NCBI GenBank assembly: GCA_017163975.1
Contig: JAFFSR010000264.1
Coordinates: forward strand, 6,730,501-6,794,500
DNA: 64,000 nucleotides
Reading direction: 5' to 3'
From: Anastatus disparis
Taxonomy: Eukaryota; Arthropoda; Insecta; Hymenoptera; Eupelmidae
Shown: one piece after another, positions 1-10,930 of the stretch
Position numbering within the stretch: the stretch's first letter is position 1
How the letters are laid out: each line of letters opens with the position of its first letter
Program-made: the position numbers and the translations under genes
Notes under the pieces: model-generated
The model's database searches: none
What the model saw: the letters and a program-made list of their open reading frames with translations, nothing else
What the model was told of the DNA's origin: nothing

Positions 1-379
1 GCTCATTAACGAGATAACGAATCTTCATGAAATTTTATATGTGCATTTTAGACATAAAAACAAACAATTTTGCACAGTTTCGACCAAATCTGTTTTGTCA
101 TACTAAAGCAAAGGTATCTCCTTAATAATAATTTTAATAAGAAATATTTTATCCTTATTAATTGATGTTTAACATAAAGTTATTAAATAATCTTTTCAAA
201 TTTTATAGTGTCATGAGTAATAAACGTTCAACGTACATTTTTTATTAAATCATATCGAATGTAGGTTAGAAACGATGGATTATGTAATTTCACCGGTTTT
301 CATGTGTATTTAACACGCTCAGCAAGGGTTCCAATACTTACCATGCGCAGCGATGTAAAGTTCCGAAAAATTTTTTACT
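1..379. other. AT-rich sequence without a recognisable gene
   Basis: I see no coding signal, tandem repeat or inverted repeat in this stretch. It precedes the first recognisable Helitron Rep residues and may be decayed Helitron sequence upstream of the Rep domain. Confidence 0.4.
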
Positions 380-1850
380 GTGTACGAGTTAATAACATTC
401 CTTTTATGGAAATTCAGAAACAGAATGGAAAAATTTCATAATTATAGATTTAGTGTTAGGAATAAATTTAATCCATTCCTTAATTTGGGAAAATTATCTC
501 AACAGTTCATTGTTGATGCGTTTGAAAAAGTTGAAACTTCCAAATTATATTTCATACGAAAAAAACCAAAACGTATTAAGAAGTGATTGTTACAAAGGTG
601 TTATGGACTATTTACATAAAAAAAAAAATTAGATTCTTCAAAAATTGGAAAAATGGTAATATTACCGTCAAGCTTTACAGGAAGTCCACGATTTTTAAAA
701 CAAAATTACATTGACTGAATGACACTTGTAAATTATCGTGGTAAACCTGACTTTTTTGTAACTATGACCTGTAACCCACATTAAAAAGAAATAACTGAAA
801 ACTTGAAAATTTATGAAAAAGCAATAGATAGACCAGATATTATAACAAAAGTATTTTATCAAAAAGTAGAAGTATTAAAAAATTTAGTAATAAAAAAGGG
901 AACATAAGTAAAATGAATTGCATATGGTTATGTAATTGAATTTGAAAAACGAGGATTACCGCATATGCATATTTTGTTACTCTTAGATAAAAATGATAAA
1001 TTTGATATTCCCGAAAAAGTTGATAAAATAATAAGTGCAGAAATCCCAAATAGAGATATTTATCCAAAATTATATAGTATTGTTAAACAATTTATGAGAC
1101 GCGATCCCTGTGGTATGCAAAATATAAATTGTCCGTGTATGGATAAAAATACGAAACAATGTACTGAAAATTTTCCAAAAAAATTTAATAATACAACAAC
1201 ATTTAAATCTAATGGATATCTACTATACAAACGTAAAAATGATGGCGTCAAAATAATTCTCAAAAATAAATTTACAGAAAGAATTGCAGATAATGGATTC
1301 GTTGTTCCTTATAATCCTTACTTACTATTGAAATTTAATGCACACATAATAAACGTAGAAGTTAGTTCCACTGTACAATGCATTAAATATTTATTCAAAT
1401 ACTGTTATAAAGGTCATGATTGTGCATACATTAGAATACATCAAGTAAATGTGGATTTTCAATCAGAAATTAAAGACACTTTTCAAAATGACAATCGTGA
1501 AAATGTTGAATATGAATATGACAAAACCCAACAATACATTATTACAGGATATTTATGTCCACCTCAAGCAATGCATAGATTATGAGAATATCCTTTACAT
1601 GTTATTTTACATACTATAAAACGTCTAAGCGTTCATAAAGAAAATCAACAAAACGTATTTTTTACAGAAGGAAAAGAAGAAATGATCATGCAAAAAAATG
1701 TTGAAACAACATTAACAGCATATTTTAAATTGAATAGAGAAGATTTTGAAGCACGCAATTACTTGTATTCAGAAATACCAAATTTTTATACATTTGATGA
1801 AAAACTGAAAAAGTGGAATAAAAGAAAAAAAAAGAAAACTAATACTTAGT
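380..1850 (+). pseudogene. Helitron Rep (HUH nuclease) remnant
   Basis: This is the replication-initiator half of a Helitron Rep-helicase protein, which nicks and joins one strand during rolling-circle transposition. The piece at 380-586 matches the Helitron-like N domain (LSQQFIVDAFEKVE). About 660-960 continues in broken frames with PSSFTGSPRFL and FFVTMTCNPH. At about 957-980 the frame reads GLPHMHILLL, where HMH is the HUH metal-binding motif. At 1384-1407 it reads KYLFKYCYK, which fits the two-tyrosine (YxxxY) motif of Helitron Reps. The longest intact frame is 965-1585. A TGA at about 1584 and further changes break the link to the helicase, though the post-Rep linker is still readable to about 1850. 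HUH and tyrosine motifs are visible; family assignment rests on these motifs. Several stops make it non-functional. Confidence 0.85.
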
Positions 1851-1853
1851 AGA

Positions 1854-3255
1854 ATGTACTTAGTAAATCCGAAAGATAGAGAACGTTATTTCATTAGGTC
1901 ATTATTATTACATGTTAAAGGAGTCACATCTTTTGAAGCTTCGCGTACTGTTGATCATGTGATGTACAATCCGTTTTATGAGGCAGCCAAGGCAAAACGA
2001 TTAATTAATGAAGATGAAGAATGGGATAGATGTTTGGAAGAAGCATCTTCAACAGAATTTCTCTATATTCTCTATGAATTATTTGCTTTCATTTGCATTT
2101 TTCGTAATCCTATAAATGCACGAGATTTATATGAAAAATATAAAGATAAGTTATACCATCCTAAATACGAAAAAAATATAGATAAAAATCTCGCATTGAA
2201 TATTATTAAAAATAATTTACAAGTTAATGAATTTTCTTCAAACGATTTTAATTTACCTTACATAAGCACATTTATAGAAGAAGATAATAATCAAACAATT
2301 TTAAATCATAATAATAATATTCTTAATGAATTAGAAATGAAAATAAATTCTTTAAATGATAAACAAAGGCAAACATTCAACTCTACTATAAAAAGTTTAA
2401 ACAGCCAAAGTAAAGAAAAAGATATTTTTATAGATGGACCAGGTGGAAGTGGAAAAAGTTATTTACTTAACATTTTAATAGTTTATTTTAAATATCATAC
2501 TATACATTATTTATGTATAGCTTGGACAGCTATAGCAGCGAATTCATTCGTCAATGAAAAAACCGTGCATACAACATTTAAACTACCGTTAGCAGGACGC
2601 TTGATCTCTCTATTCTTTTCTAATTGAAAAAAGTAGGTTTCTGAAAAACCTAACGATTATTGATAGGGATTAAAAGTTATCCGCAACTCGTACAGTAAAA
2701 AGCAATATTTTTTCTGATGGAGACAAATTAATTTTGATGCTTTGTTTTCAAAAAAAGTTTGACATACTTGCAAAATCATAAGTTAGGCTAGAGAATATGA
2801 TGTTCAAGTATGTCAAACTTTTCTTGCAAACAAAGCATCAAAATTAATTTGTTCTCATTAGAAAAAATATTGTTTTTCACTGTACAAGTTGCGGGCAACT
2901 ATTGATTTCTAGTAATAACTACTAGTTTTTCCAAAAACCTACATTTTTTTATTAAAAAAGGATAGAGACATACAACGTCCTCTTAAATATAACAGATTGT
3001 ACAACTTGTAATGTTAAGCCCAATTCTGCAGAAGGCAAACAATTGAAGGGAACACAAATAATTATTTGGGATGAAATATCCATGACTTCAAAATTTGCTT
3101 TTGAAGCAGTTGATCGTCTTTTTCAAGATTTATGCGATGTGAACCAACCCTTTGGTGGTAAAACTGTAATTGTATCCGGAGATTTCAGGCAAACAATTGT
3201 ACGACTTAGAACCCGTATGAACATTATTAAAAATTCAGTTAAATTTAGTTTATTA
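1854..3255 (+). pseudogene. Helitron Pif1-like helicase, N-terminal half, split by a MITE
   Basis: This continues the Helitron protein. The typical lead-in (NPKDRERYFIRSLLLHVKG, then EAAKAKRLINEDEEWDRCL) is followed by Walker A, GPGGSGKSYL, at about 2440-2470. Coding stops after FKLPL at 2591, where a 391-bp fold-back element is inserted. On the other side the same protein resumes from 2986 (NITDCTTC, then Walker B IIWDEISMTS from about 3060, then SGDFRQT at about 3177). It ends near 3255 where low-complexity DNA begins, so helicase motifs III-VI are lost. The next gene segment upstream is the Rep remnant in the same element. Certain as a Pif1-type Helitron helicase; clearly dead. Confidence 0.88.
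2592..2982. mobile_element. 391-bp fold-back MITE inside the helicase, flanked by TTA
   Basis: The two halves are long reverse complements. The ends read GCAGGACG and CGTCCTC, and inner arms such as AAAGTTTGACATACTTG pair with CAAGTATGTCAAACTTT. TTA occurs at 2589-2591 and again at 2983-2985. Removing the element plus one TTA brings the helicase back into a single frame (FKLPL followed by NITD), which independently confirms the boundaries. A TTA duplication fits PIF/Harbinger-type MITEs; the family is inferred from that alone. Confidence 0.85.
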
Positions 3256-3258
3256 TGA

Positions 3259-3880
3259 TAGGATTTAGAGCCCAAAATATAGAGCTAAAGTAAGTATAAG
3301 AATCAAAAAAATATAGAGACCAAGAAAATATAATGATAAAAAAAATATTAGGCCCAAAAAAATGTTTAATAGAAATAGTGAGTTAAAAAAAAAGCCAAGA
3401 ATACATAAGATTCAAAAAAATATTGGGCCCAAAAAACTAGAGCTCAAGAAAATATAAGGATAAAAAAAATATAGAGCTCAAGTAAAATAAGAATAAAAAT
3501 AATATTGGGGTCAAAAAAATAAAAGAATCAGACAAATATTGGGCCCAAAAAATTAAGAGACCAAGAAAGTATAATAATAAAAAAAATATTGCGCCCAAAA
3601 AATATAAGATTTATAAAAATATTTGGCCCAAAAAATATAGAGACCAAGAAAATATAATAATGAAAAAAATATTGCGCCCAAAAAAATATAAGATTAAAAA
3701 AAATATAGAGCCTGAATAAATATAAAACCCAAAAACTAGTTAAAAAAAATAAGGCCCAGAAAAATAAATGGCTCAAAAAAATGAGGCCCAAAGAAAATAG
3801 GACTCGAAAAAAAGTAGGTCCAAAAAATATAAGGCTTAGAGAAATATAGGACTAAAAAAATATGAGAGCTAAGAAATAAG
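3259..3880. repeat. Degenerate A-rich minisatellite (GGCCCAAAAAATATAA-like)
   Basis: The stretch consists of loosely repeated words of the form GGCCCAAAAAA, AGACCAAGAAAATATA and GAGCTCAAG, each spaced roughly 20-35 bp. The motif drifts too much to give one period. The open frame on - at 3528-3791 is a product of this low complexity and not a gene. Confidence 0.7.
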
Positions 3881-3882
3881 TA

Positions 3883-4536
3883 GGAGAGTGTCACACCTCT
3901 GGATCACGGATTTTGCTCAAACTTCGGGATAAGTTTTCAGATGATAAAATATGGAAAAAGCTAAAGTTATAGTCATAAATACTCAATATTTCCCTAGTTA
4001 CAGACAATTAAAAAAAATCACTAAAAAAGTTACTAGATTTTTAAACGCATATAGTTCTTTAGCATTGATAGCTACAAGCTTGAAACATTTTTTAAATTAA
4101 AGCTGATCTCAAATCCTTACGAATTAGTAGTTATAGCATGTAAAAATATCATTTGTTCTCAAAGTTAGAGCGTGATAAACATTTGACCTGATTTTTCTTT
4201 TAAAAACATTAATAATAAAAGCCGAAATTAGGTCCAATCCTTATCACGCTTTAACTTTGGGAAAAAATAATATTTTGATATGCTGTAACTACTATTTCGA
4301 AAGGATTTGAGTTCAGCTTTAATTTAAAAAAAGTTTCAAGCTTGTAGCTATTGACGCTAAAGAACTATATGCATTTAAAAATCTAGTAACGTTTTTAGTG
4401 ATTTTTTTTAATTGCCTGTAACTAGGGAAATATTGAGTATTTATGACTATAACTTTAGCTTTTTCCATATTTTATCATCTGAAAACTTATCCCGAAGTTT
4501 AAGCAAAATCCGTGATTCGGAGGTGTGACACTCTCC
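3883..4536. mobile_element. 654-bp fold-back element with TA flanks
   Basis: The element is an almost complete inverted repeat with arms of about 325 bp. It starts GGAGAGTGTCACACCTC and ends with the reverse complement, GAGGTGTGACACTCTCC. TA lies directly outside at both ends (3881-3882 and 4537-4538), consistent with a TA target duplication as in Tc1/mariner-like MITEs. No coding capacity is seen. A second, truncated copy lies at 9304-9765. Confidence 0.85.
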
Positions 4537-5579
4537 TAGTAAGTTAAATTATACTAATTTGTCTAGAGTCAACCTTTTCGTTATTTTTTACAATTAAATA
4601 ATTCAAGATTTAAATACGAAAAATAAAATTGATGCTAGCTAGTTAACACGAAAAACCGACTCCTCGCACTCCGCATTCGTTTAAAATTAAAAGATGTTCC
4701 ACGTTGACCTTGAGGTAGTTGCTCCGATATTAAATTTCGACCGTTTAACTTATTAAAAGCACGCGTTTTCGCTAGACTTAAAACCGGCCGTTTCTTTGTC
4801 TTTATAAGCAATTTCGCGTAGCTACCGATCGAAAGGAATTTGTATGCCAGACAAAATGCGCACATAACCTATGCCGCGTGTGCTTAGGGCGTAAAATCTT
4901 TCTACAAAAGAATGATTTTTGTACTTTAAGCAAAATGATATACGCAAGAGAAGAATTTTTCCAACGCCAGACCCAATGCGTGTATAACCTACACACGTGT
5001 CAATGGCGTGCTTTTTCACAAATGTGACAAACAAATTTCACTCGCGATTCACTTTATTATAACGGCCACAACACGCACTGCCGTGAAAAAAGAAATGTTC
5101 ACTTGTTAGGCGTGTAAAAGAAATTAAAGGCGCCACGTGACCAGAACTCTCTAAGAAAAAAAAGACTTTTTCTGCGGTTTTTCGCACGTTAATAATTTAA
5201 TGATGCGACCGCGCTTTTTCTTAAGACAAGAGAGAGAAAGAATTATATAAAAGAGAGTGCACTTTCAGCAACCCTCATTACCTTTAAAGAAGAATCTGCG
5301 TTGCTCTGGACGAAGACACTGAGACAGAAGCCGCAAGGAAAAGTGTCTCCTACTTGGAGCACACAGAGGTCGTGCGAAGATGCAGACGCGATACTCCGCT
5401 TTTCCAGTCCCAGTGAACTCCCGGTGCGTAAGAGTCAGCGACAACGGCAGCGATAAATAGATGCTTGACCAGCACACAAAGAACCCAAGATGGCGGGCTT
5501 TCAAGGCGTCCCTCTAGCTCCGCTACTCGGTTGGAGAAAATGGCCGCTTGGTCGCCGCTAAAGACAGTCGGGGTCACCA
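4537..5579 (-). mobile_element. LTR retrotransposon leader/internal fragment
   Basis: Read on -, this follows the LTR at 5582-5864. The primer-binding site TGGTGACCCCGAC (5567-5579) lies two bases after the LTR end. The region is clearly more GC-rich and codon-like than its surroundings, with short open frames on - (5350-5577 and 4635-5040), but I recognise no gag domain. Two copies of a TAGGTTAT...CGCATT...GTCTGGC motif on - lie near 4860 and 4985, a short leader duplication. The pol gene and second LTR are absent; the internal sequence fades out toward the fold-back element that ends at 4536. Confidence 0.6.
5567..5579 (-). promoter_or_regulatory. Retrotransposon primer-binding site
   Basis: On - the sequence is TGGTGACCCCGAC, starting with the TGG that pairs with a tRNA CCA end, two bases downstream of an LTR ending in CA. 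This is where a tRNA primes minus-strand DNA synthesis. I cannot name the tRNA. Confidence 0.65.
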
Positions 5580-5581
5580 GT

Positions 5582-5864
5582 TGTAAAGCCTGAGGTGACG
5601 ATGTATATATGTATAATGCAGAAGGAGATGGGATCTGGAAATAAGTCAGAACTATGTTAGTTCAACAATGACTTTATTAGATAGACAAAGCGACTAAGCG
5701 CAGTGGCTGGCGAAGTAAGACTGAAGTACAAGCAAGCAGTCTCGAAGCTGCTTCTTCCTCGTCTGATATGAGCCTGCGCAGAGGCGTTCTCATGTATACG
5801 CTGACATTCGTATTGGTGCGCTTACAGCGCTATACGCATACATACAAGTGTGAGTGTCCCCACA
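5582..5864 (-). mobile_element. 283-bp LTR (5' LTR of the - strand element)
   Basis: On - it begins TGTGGGGACACTCACAC and ends GGCTTTACA, so it has TG...CA termini. It contains AATAAA (in CTAATAAAGTC) and is followed directly by a primer-binding site. Only one LTR of this element is visible in the window, so the boundaries rest on the TG/CA ends and the primer-binding site, not on comparison of two LTRs. Confidence 0.7.
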
Positions 5865-6229
5865 AATTTAATAAATCTGATATCAGATTCGTAATTAGCG
5901 ACCCCAAAAACCCTTGTATACCAATTTTCAGCGAATAACTCTTAATAGAAAAATGTGTGCTTCAAAGGGTTAACGTAAAACCCATTAAATTGTGTAACAA
6001 TTTTCAACAGTTGATAATTATAATGTAAATCACATAATATATGAATATCAATTTTAAATTACTAATAATTAATTTAAAACTCAAAAGTAACTATTCTAAA
6101 ACGGAATATGGAAGATAAACATGTATCATTTTATTCCTTAAATATCACGAATTAAAATATTAATTATTAGTAATTTTGAAGTATTATATATTATGTAAAT
6201 AATTCTATATTTAATAATTTTTAATTTTA
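5865..6229. other. AT-rich sequence, nothing recognised
   Basis: No coding signal or repeat structure was found in this stretch between the LTR and the short open frame starting at 6230. Confidence 0.4.
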
Positions 6230-6445
6230 GTAACAGGAAAAGCTGCCCGAAAAGAGATTGATAGTTACATTTTCTGCGAAATATTGCCCTTGAATCGAGT
6301 AGGTGAAATATCAGTCTTAGTACCAAAAAAAGACACTAAGCATCGCAAATTTATGCTTTTACTTCATAATATAATAGTACCAACATTGGTCCCTAAAATT
6401 CAAGCTATGATACTAATTGAAGTTATATCGCCACTCTTTTTTTAA
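6230..6445 (+). other. Possible protein-coding exon or gene fragment, unrecognised
   Basis: A 71-codon frame is open between stops at 6212 and 6443. It reads as ordinary protein (for example EILPLNRVGEISVLVPKKD) and is less AT-rich than the flanks. It is preceded by a T-rich run ending TTTTAG at 6225-6230, which could be a 3' splice site. There is no start codon at the beginning, so it would be an internal or terminal exon, or part of a decayed element. I do not recognise the protein. A - strand frame at 6138-6326 overlaps it and looks like its shadow. Confidence 0.3.
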
Positions 6446-6571
6446 GTACCTTAGTACATAAATTAGATATTCTTGATTTAGAACTTATATTAACAATACT
6501 TTCCTTTCTCCGTGCAGTTGTTAGTTCTAGTAAACGTCAAATACTGTTTTCGATCATTTCATACTTCGTGA
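6446..6571. other. Short intergenic stretch
   Basis: Nothing recognised between the possible exon and the Helitron-leader-like block. Confidence 0.3.
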
Positions 6572-7080
6572 TTGAAACACATGGTTAAAAAGAATGAATT
6601 CCTATTATATTTTTTATTGATTCTAATGCAATTTAGTAGAACAAATTCTTAATTCATCATGATATAATTTGTATTTAAACAATTTTTATATACATTGTAA
6701 CTTTAATTATCCTTTTTTATAAAAATATAAAAATTAAATTTAGCACAAAACTACAATATCAAAATTGATAAGTTGCGGCAATTCTTTTTTATTTTAAAAT
6801 TGACTAATTTATACATAATAATATAATATATGAAAATTCAACCGAGCGACGTTAGGAGCGACGTATTTTTTGCTAGTTTATTATATTAATTTTATGATTT
6901 TTATTTTTGTATTTAATATATGTATTTTCTATATTTCCATGATTATGTATATTTAAATTAACTTTAAAATAAAAAAAAAATATAAAAAATATCATTATTA
7001 ATATATATTATATTAGGTGTATTTACCTACTTCTTTTTAGCTTACTAGTTGCATGATTTTTTATTTCAGATTAAATTATC
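6572..7080 (+). repeat. Block homologous to the leader of the 23-kb Helitron
   Basis: From ACACATGGTTAAAAAGAATG (about 6574) the sequence matches 22921 onward (ACACGCGATTAAAAAGAATG) in the same order and orientation. The match is strong for about 190 bp and weaker, AT-rich, to about 7080/23335. In the 23-kb element this block precedes the peptidase gene. Here it abuts a helicase on the opposite strand, so two Helitron pieces are joined tail to head, or one end has been inverted. Confidence 0.6.
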
Positions 7081-7189
7081 TTTTTATTGAAACTTTATAT
7101 ATTGATACGTATTTCATGAAAAGATATCTTAGAAGTAGCTGTCATTGATTATTGCTTAGTTATACATAGAAATAATATAATTTATTAAA

Positions 7190-9301
7190 ATATTTTTTGC
7201 CAAACAATATTATCAATAACATCTTTATTTTCACATTCGTTTTGAATTCATATATTTTTTGAATCTTACATCGCGACAACGCTACATATAATTGTCCGTG
7301 AGAAAATAAATTTCTTCGAATGAATAAGCCAGCTTTTTCAAAGCTTGTCTTTGAGATTTATTAATTGTGATTGAAAAAGCCAATACAATAAGAAATTGTT
7401 TCCTATGTAATATAAAAGGCAATGATGATGTTTCACTTGAATGCAGAGCTATTTTAGGTATGAAAACTTTATTTCCGATTTTATCACCCGTAATAATTTC
7501 GGCCCCGATATTATATTTATACAATTTTATGATTTTTAATCTGGTTTCATTACATAAACAATCAGAAATGCTTAAATTTAAATTTAAATACTTAAACATA
7601 ATGATGGTATTTATTTTTAAATTTAATTCATGTGGAGGTAGACCTTCTCTTATATTATTTAATATTTCAATTAAATAATTTAAATAAATATTAATATCTG
7701 TTTGGTCTACTCTTTTATGTGTTGCATAGTCTATACTATAGTATGTTGTCAAATCTCCTTTCAATAATTTTAATATTTTATTATTTAATATTTGATTATC
7801 TTCATTATGACTAGTTAATATTACACTATTCATGATATTTTTGTAATCTACATTTTTATAAATTATCGAACAGACATCAGTTATTAATTTTTCCTTCTCC
7901 AATTTGTAATAAAAACGATGAAAATTTTTCTTCTTTAGAATGTATATTTTTATTTAATTTCCATATATTAAATAATGGCTAAAGATAGAATATTTTATTG
8001 TTTCTTCTATTATCATATTTCTATAACCATTTTTTATAACTGGTAAAATTTGTCTAAAATCACCACCTAAAATTATAAATTTATCACCAAAAGGTTTTGC
8101 GTTATTACATACATCTTGCAAAGTTTTATCTACAATTTCTAATGCTTTTTTAGGAATCATTGATGCTTCGTCCCAAATTATTAATCCGACTTCATGTAAT
8201 TTTTGTTACTTGCATCTGACTTAAAAAATATTGTTTCTACATTATTTAAATCCAAAGGTAATTTAAAAGTTTTATGATTTGTCATACGTCTTGGCAATAA
8301 AATAGATGCTATTCCTGTCCAAGCCATAGACAAAACTTTTTTACCAATTGATATGAAATAATATATTATCGTTTTATATAAAAAAGTTTCACCTGATCCA
8401 CCTGGACCATCGATAAAATGAATTTTATTTATATTCATGTTTTTTTATTATACTTTCAAATATAATTTTTTGATCATTATTTAACTTGATAAACATATAA
8501 TCGAATAATTTTTGAGAATATTTTATTCCGTTTAGATTATTTTCATCATTATTTTCATGTTTATTAATTTTAATTGGTAATGGAAGTCCAAAATCTTTAC
8601 ATGACATTTCTTTTAATAATAAAATATCGTTTATGAAATGTTAAGCTCTATTTTCTTTATCGTCTTTAATGTCTTCAATAAAATAATTTTTTAATTTATT
8701 CCAAATAATATTACTCTAAATATATTCTGATAAAAGAAACCACGCAAAAAATTTTTTTAATTGAGAGGGAAACTTTATATTACAAGCTTCTTCAAAAATA
8801 TAAATTTGTGTATCATGTTCAATTAAACCCATTGCTAGAGCTGTTTCTTTGTAAGTTAAAAATGTGTTATATTATCATAAGTTCGTAGATCTTTAAAAGG
8901 ATTAGCTCCAGTTTTTTGATTTAATATTGATTTTTGAAAAAATCGTTCACTATCTTTTGGTGAAACAAAACTTAAACGTCCGATAGTATAATTATTTTTA
9001 TTTCTAACACGTTTGACCCATGTTTCATTTTTTAAATCAAAAGTATAATATTTCGGTATATTAGAATATTATATATTATTCGCTGATTTGTCTATTTGAT
9101 TTAATTTAAACTATACCGTTAACGTAGTTTCCCATTTTCTACGAGCTTCTTTTTCAAAATTTTCTTTAAATACAATAAATTGATTATTTTCAGTATGGAC
9201 AGCTAACCGAATTACACTATGGCTTCTTCCGCGTACTGGAAATTCTTCTAATCTCCAAGCTGCTTCCATAGGACTCAAATATCTTCCATTAATATACTCA
9301 T
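7190..9301 (-). pseudogene. Second Helitron: Pif1-like helicase and Rep-helicase linker
   Basis: On - the order is linker (MEAAWRLEEFPVRGRSHSVI, about 9190-9280), a broken lead-in (8615-9190), then helicase. Walker A at about 8380-8410 reads GPGGSGET, with GAA (Glu) at 8388-8390 instead of the essential Lys. Further on come FKLPLDLNNVE, LGGDFRQILPVI (about 8030-8075), LPPHELNLK, and FITINKSQ-like motif V within 7282-7902. Motif VI, GQLYVALSR, is readable at about 7267-7302 only in another frame. No Rep HUH core is left. Breaks in frame near 7930, 8170, 8430 and 8615 and the lost lysine show it is dead. A fold-back element was inserted at 9304. Confidence 0.85.
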
Positions 9302-9303
9302 TA

Positions 9304-9765
9304 TGAGAGTGTCACACCTCCGGATCACAGATTTTGCTCAAACTTCGGGATAAGTTTTCAGATGATAAAATATGAAAAAAGCTAAATTTATAGTCACAAA
9401 CACTCAATATTTCCCTAGTTAAAGAAAATCACTAAAAAAGTTACTAGATTTTTAAACGCATATAGTTCTTTAGCATTGATAGCTAGAAACTTAAACCATT
9501 ATTTAAATTAAAGCTGAGCTTAAATCCTTTCGAAATAGTAGTTATAGCATGTAAAAATATTATTTTTTCTCAAGATTGGACCTAATTTTAGCTTTTATTA
9601 TTAATTAATATTTTAAAATAAAAATTCAGGCGTAATCTTCATTACGCTATAACTTTATGAAAAAATAATATTTTGACATGCTATAACTACTATTTCGAAA
9701 GGATTTGAACTCAACTTTCATTTAAAAAAAGTTTCAAGCTTCTAGTTATCAATGCTAAAGTAAGT
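9304..9765. mobile_element. Truncated second copy of the TA-flanked fold-back element
   Basis: It starts TGAGAGTGTCACACCTCCGG after TA (9302-9303), at the edge of the - strand Helitron coding sequence. It follows the 3883-4536 element through the first arm and the centre. The second arm stops after TTTCAAGCTTCTAG...AATGCTAAAG, so roughly the last 200 bp are missing. Confidence 0.8.
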
Positions 9766-10462
9766 TTTCTTTAAAAATAATTGGGAACATCCTTTAATAT
9801 ATTGGGTGGGCCCTCCTATATAAATTTAAACTGATTTTGCGATTTTTTAATCCGTTTATGTATATATAATTTTCGAGGGCCAAAAATTATATATACATAT
9901 TTTTTGCGGTAGCTTTTTTTGCGTATTTTACCATTTTCAGGAGAAAGAAGATCTCTTCGAAAAATGTAATAAAAATTGAAAATTACAAAAAGAAACATTT
10001 AATTATTTTTATCATTCAATATATGTGTAAAATATATGTGTACGTGTGTATATACATATATACACGTGCATATATGTATGTACATGTTATGCGGATATAA
10101 AATATTTTTATTTTAATTTTTTTATACCTCCTAAAAACCAAAATATTTTAAACTCCCTACAGATGAAAATATAGATCTTGAGGCTACCTAACCGTAAAAA
10201 AATATTTGAGACAAAAAAAAGATGGCTTTTTTTATAAAAGTGCATTTTTCAGTTTTTACAAAAAGTGCAATTGCACTTTTGTTTTTTGTAAGGAAAAATA
10301 GAAGAGGGTGGAATCGAAAAAGCGTCTACTATTTATCTATGAAGGTCACTAAAAAGACAAAATAGAATAATTAAAAGAAAAATTTCGATTTTCGAGAATC
10401 GAAAATTTATAGAGTAGAAAAATATTACATGTTTATAAAGCGATTCAGAGAGATAGATGCAG
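9766..10462. other. AT-rich non-coding stretch with small palindromes
   Basis: No gene was found. It holds a hairpin at 9857-9899, a TG/TA-rich palindromic run at about 10020-10095 (ACGTGTGTATATACATATATACACGT-like), and a perfect 20-bp palindrome, AAAAGTGCAATTGCACTTTT, at 10261-10280. The - frame at 9816-9998 has no recognisable domain. Confidence 0.5.
9857..9899. repeat. Hairpin with a 17-bp stem
   Basis: TATGTATATATAATTTT pairs with AAAATTATATATACATA around a short GC-containing loop (CGAGGGCCA). Confidence 0.6.
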
Positions 10463-10925
10463 ATAGCCTGCATGATTTGAGATTGAATCGGTGCTAAAAT
10501 GTTTATTTTAATAACTTAGAAGATGCTGATTCTTGCAAAAAAATGTACAATATAAAATATATGACTGATCTCATTCAGATTCATGCAGGCTGTCACTGAT
10601 CGAATGTTTTTTTTTCTAAGTGATAAAAAAACTTTCTAATATGTATATGAAAATATTATTTACTTCGTAGAACGCTCAAAAAAAATTTTTTTTCCTGCTA
10701 TAGCGTATTTACTGTTGAATATAAAAATTAATATTAAAAAATTAAAAATGAACTGTAATTTTTTTATAAGCTTTATGGACAAAAATGTATGAAATTTAAT
10801 CTTTTTTTAAATGCCGTTCCAATTTTATTGATACCAGTTGATCGTTCGAAGTCATTCATGAAAAATCGATAAAGACGATTTTTGCAAATGCGATTTTCTT
10901 AAAAACTATGTTTTTTTTTACTCTG
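10463..10925 (+). mobile_element. Diverged TIR fragments of the long-TIR transposon family
   Basis: From about 10562 the sequence follows the left TIR of the 15103-19048 element: CATTCAGATTCATGCAGGCT, then CACTGATCGAAT, GTAGAACGCTCAAAAAAAA and GCGATTTTCTTAAAAACTAT, ending about 10925 where a LINE fragment starts. At 10463-10497 the terminal motif appears in inverted orientation (AGCCTGCATGATTTGAG). The two ends lie about 70 bp apart, as if two copies were nearly abutting or a deletion derivative remained. Confidence 0.6.
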
Positions 10926-10930
10926 TAATA

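Noticed and set aside
3528..3791. - strand Phe/Leu/Ile-rich membrane-like frame
   Set aside because: Arises from the A-rich minisatellite on +; the hydrophobic look follows from poly(T) codons.
7367..7678. + strand frame of 103 codons
   Set aside because: Antisense to the recognisable Helitron helicase on -.
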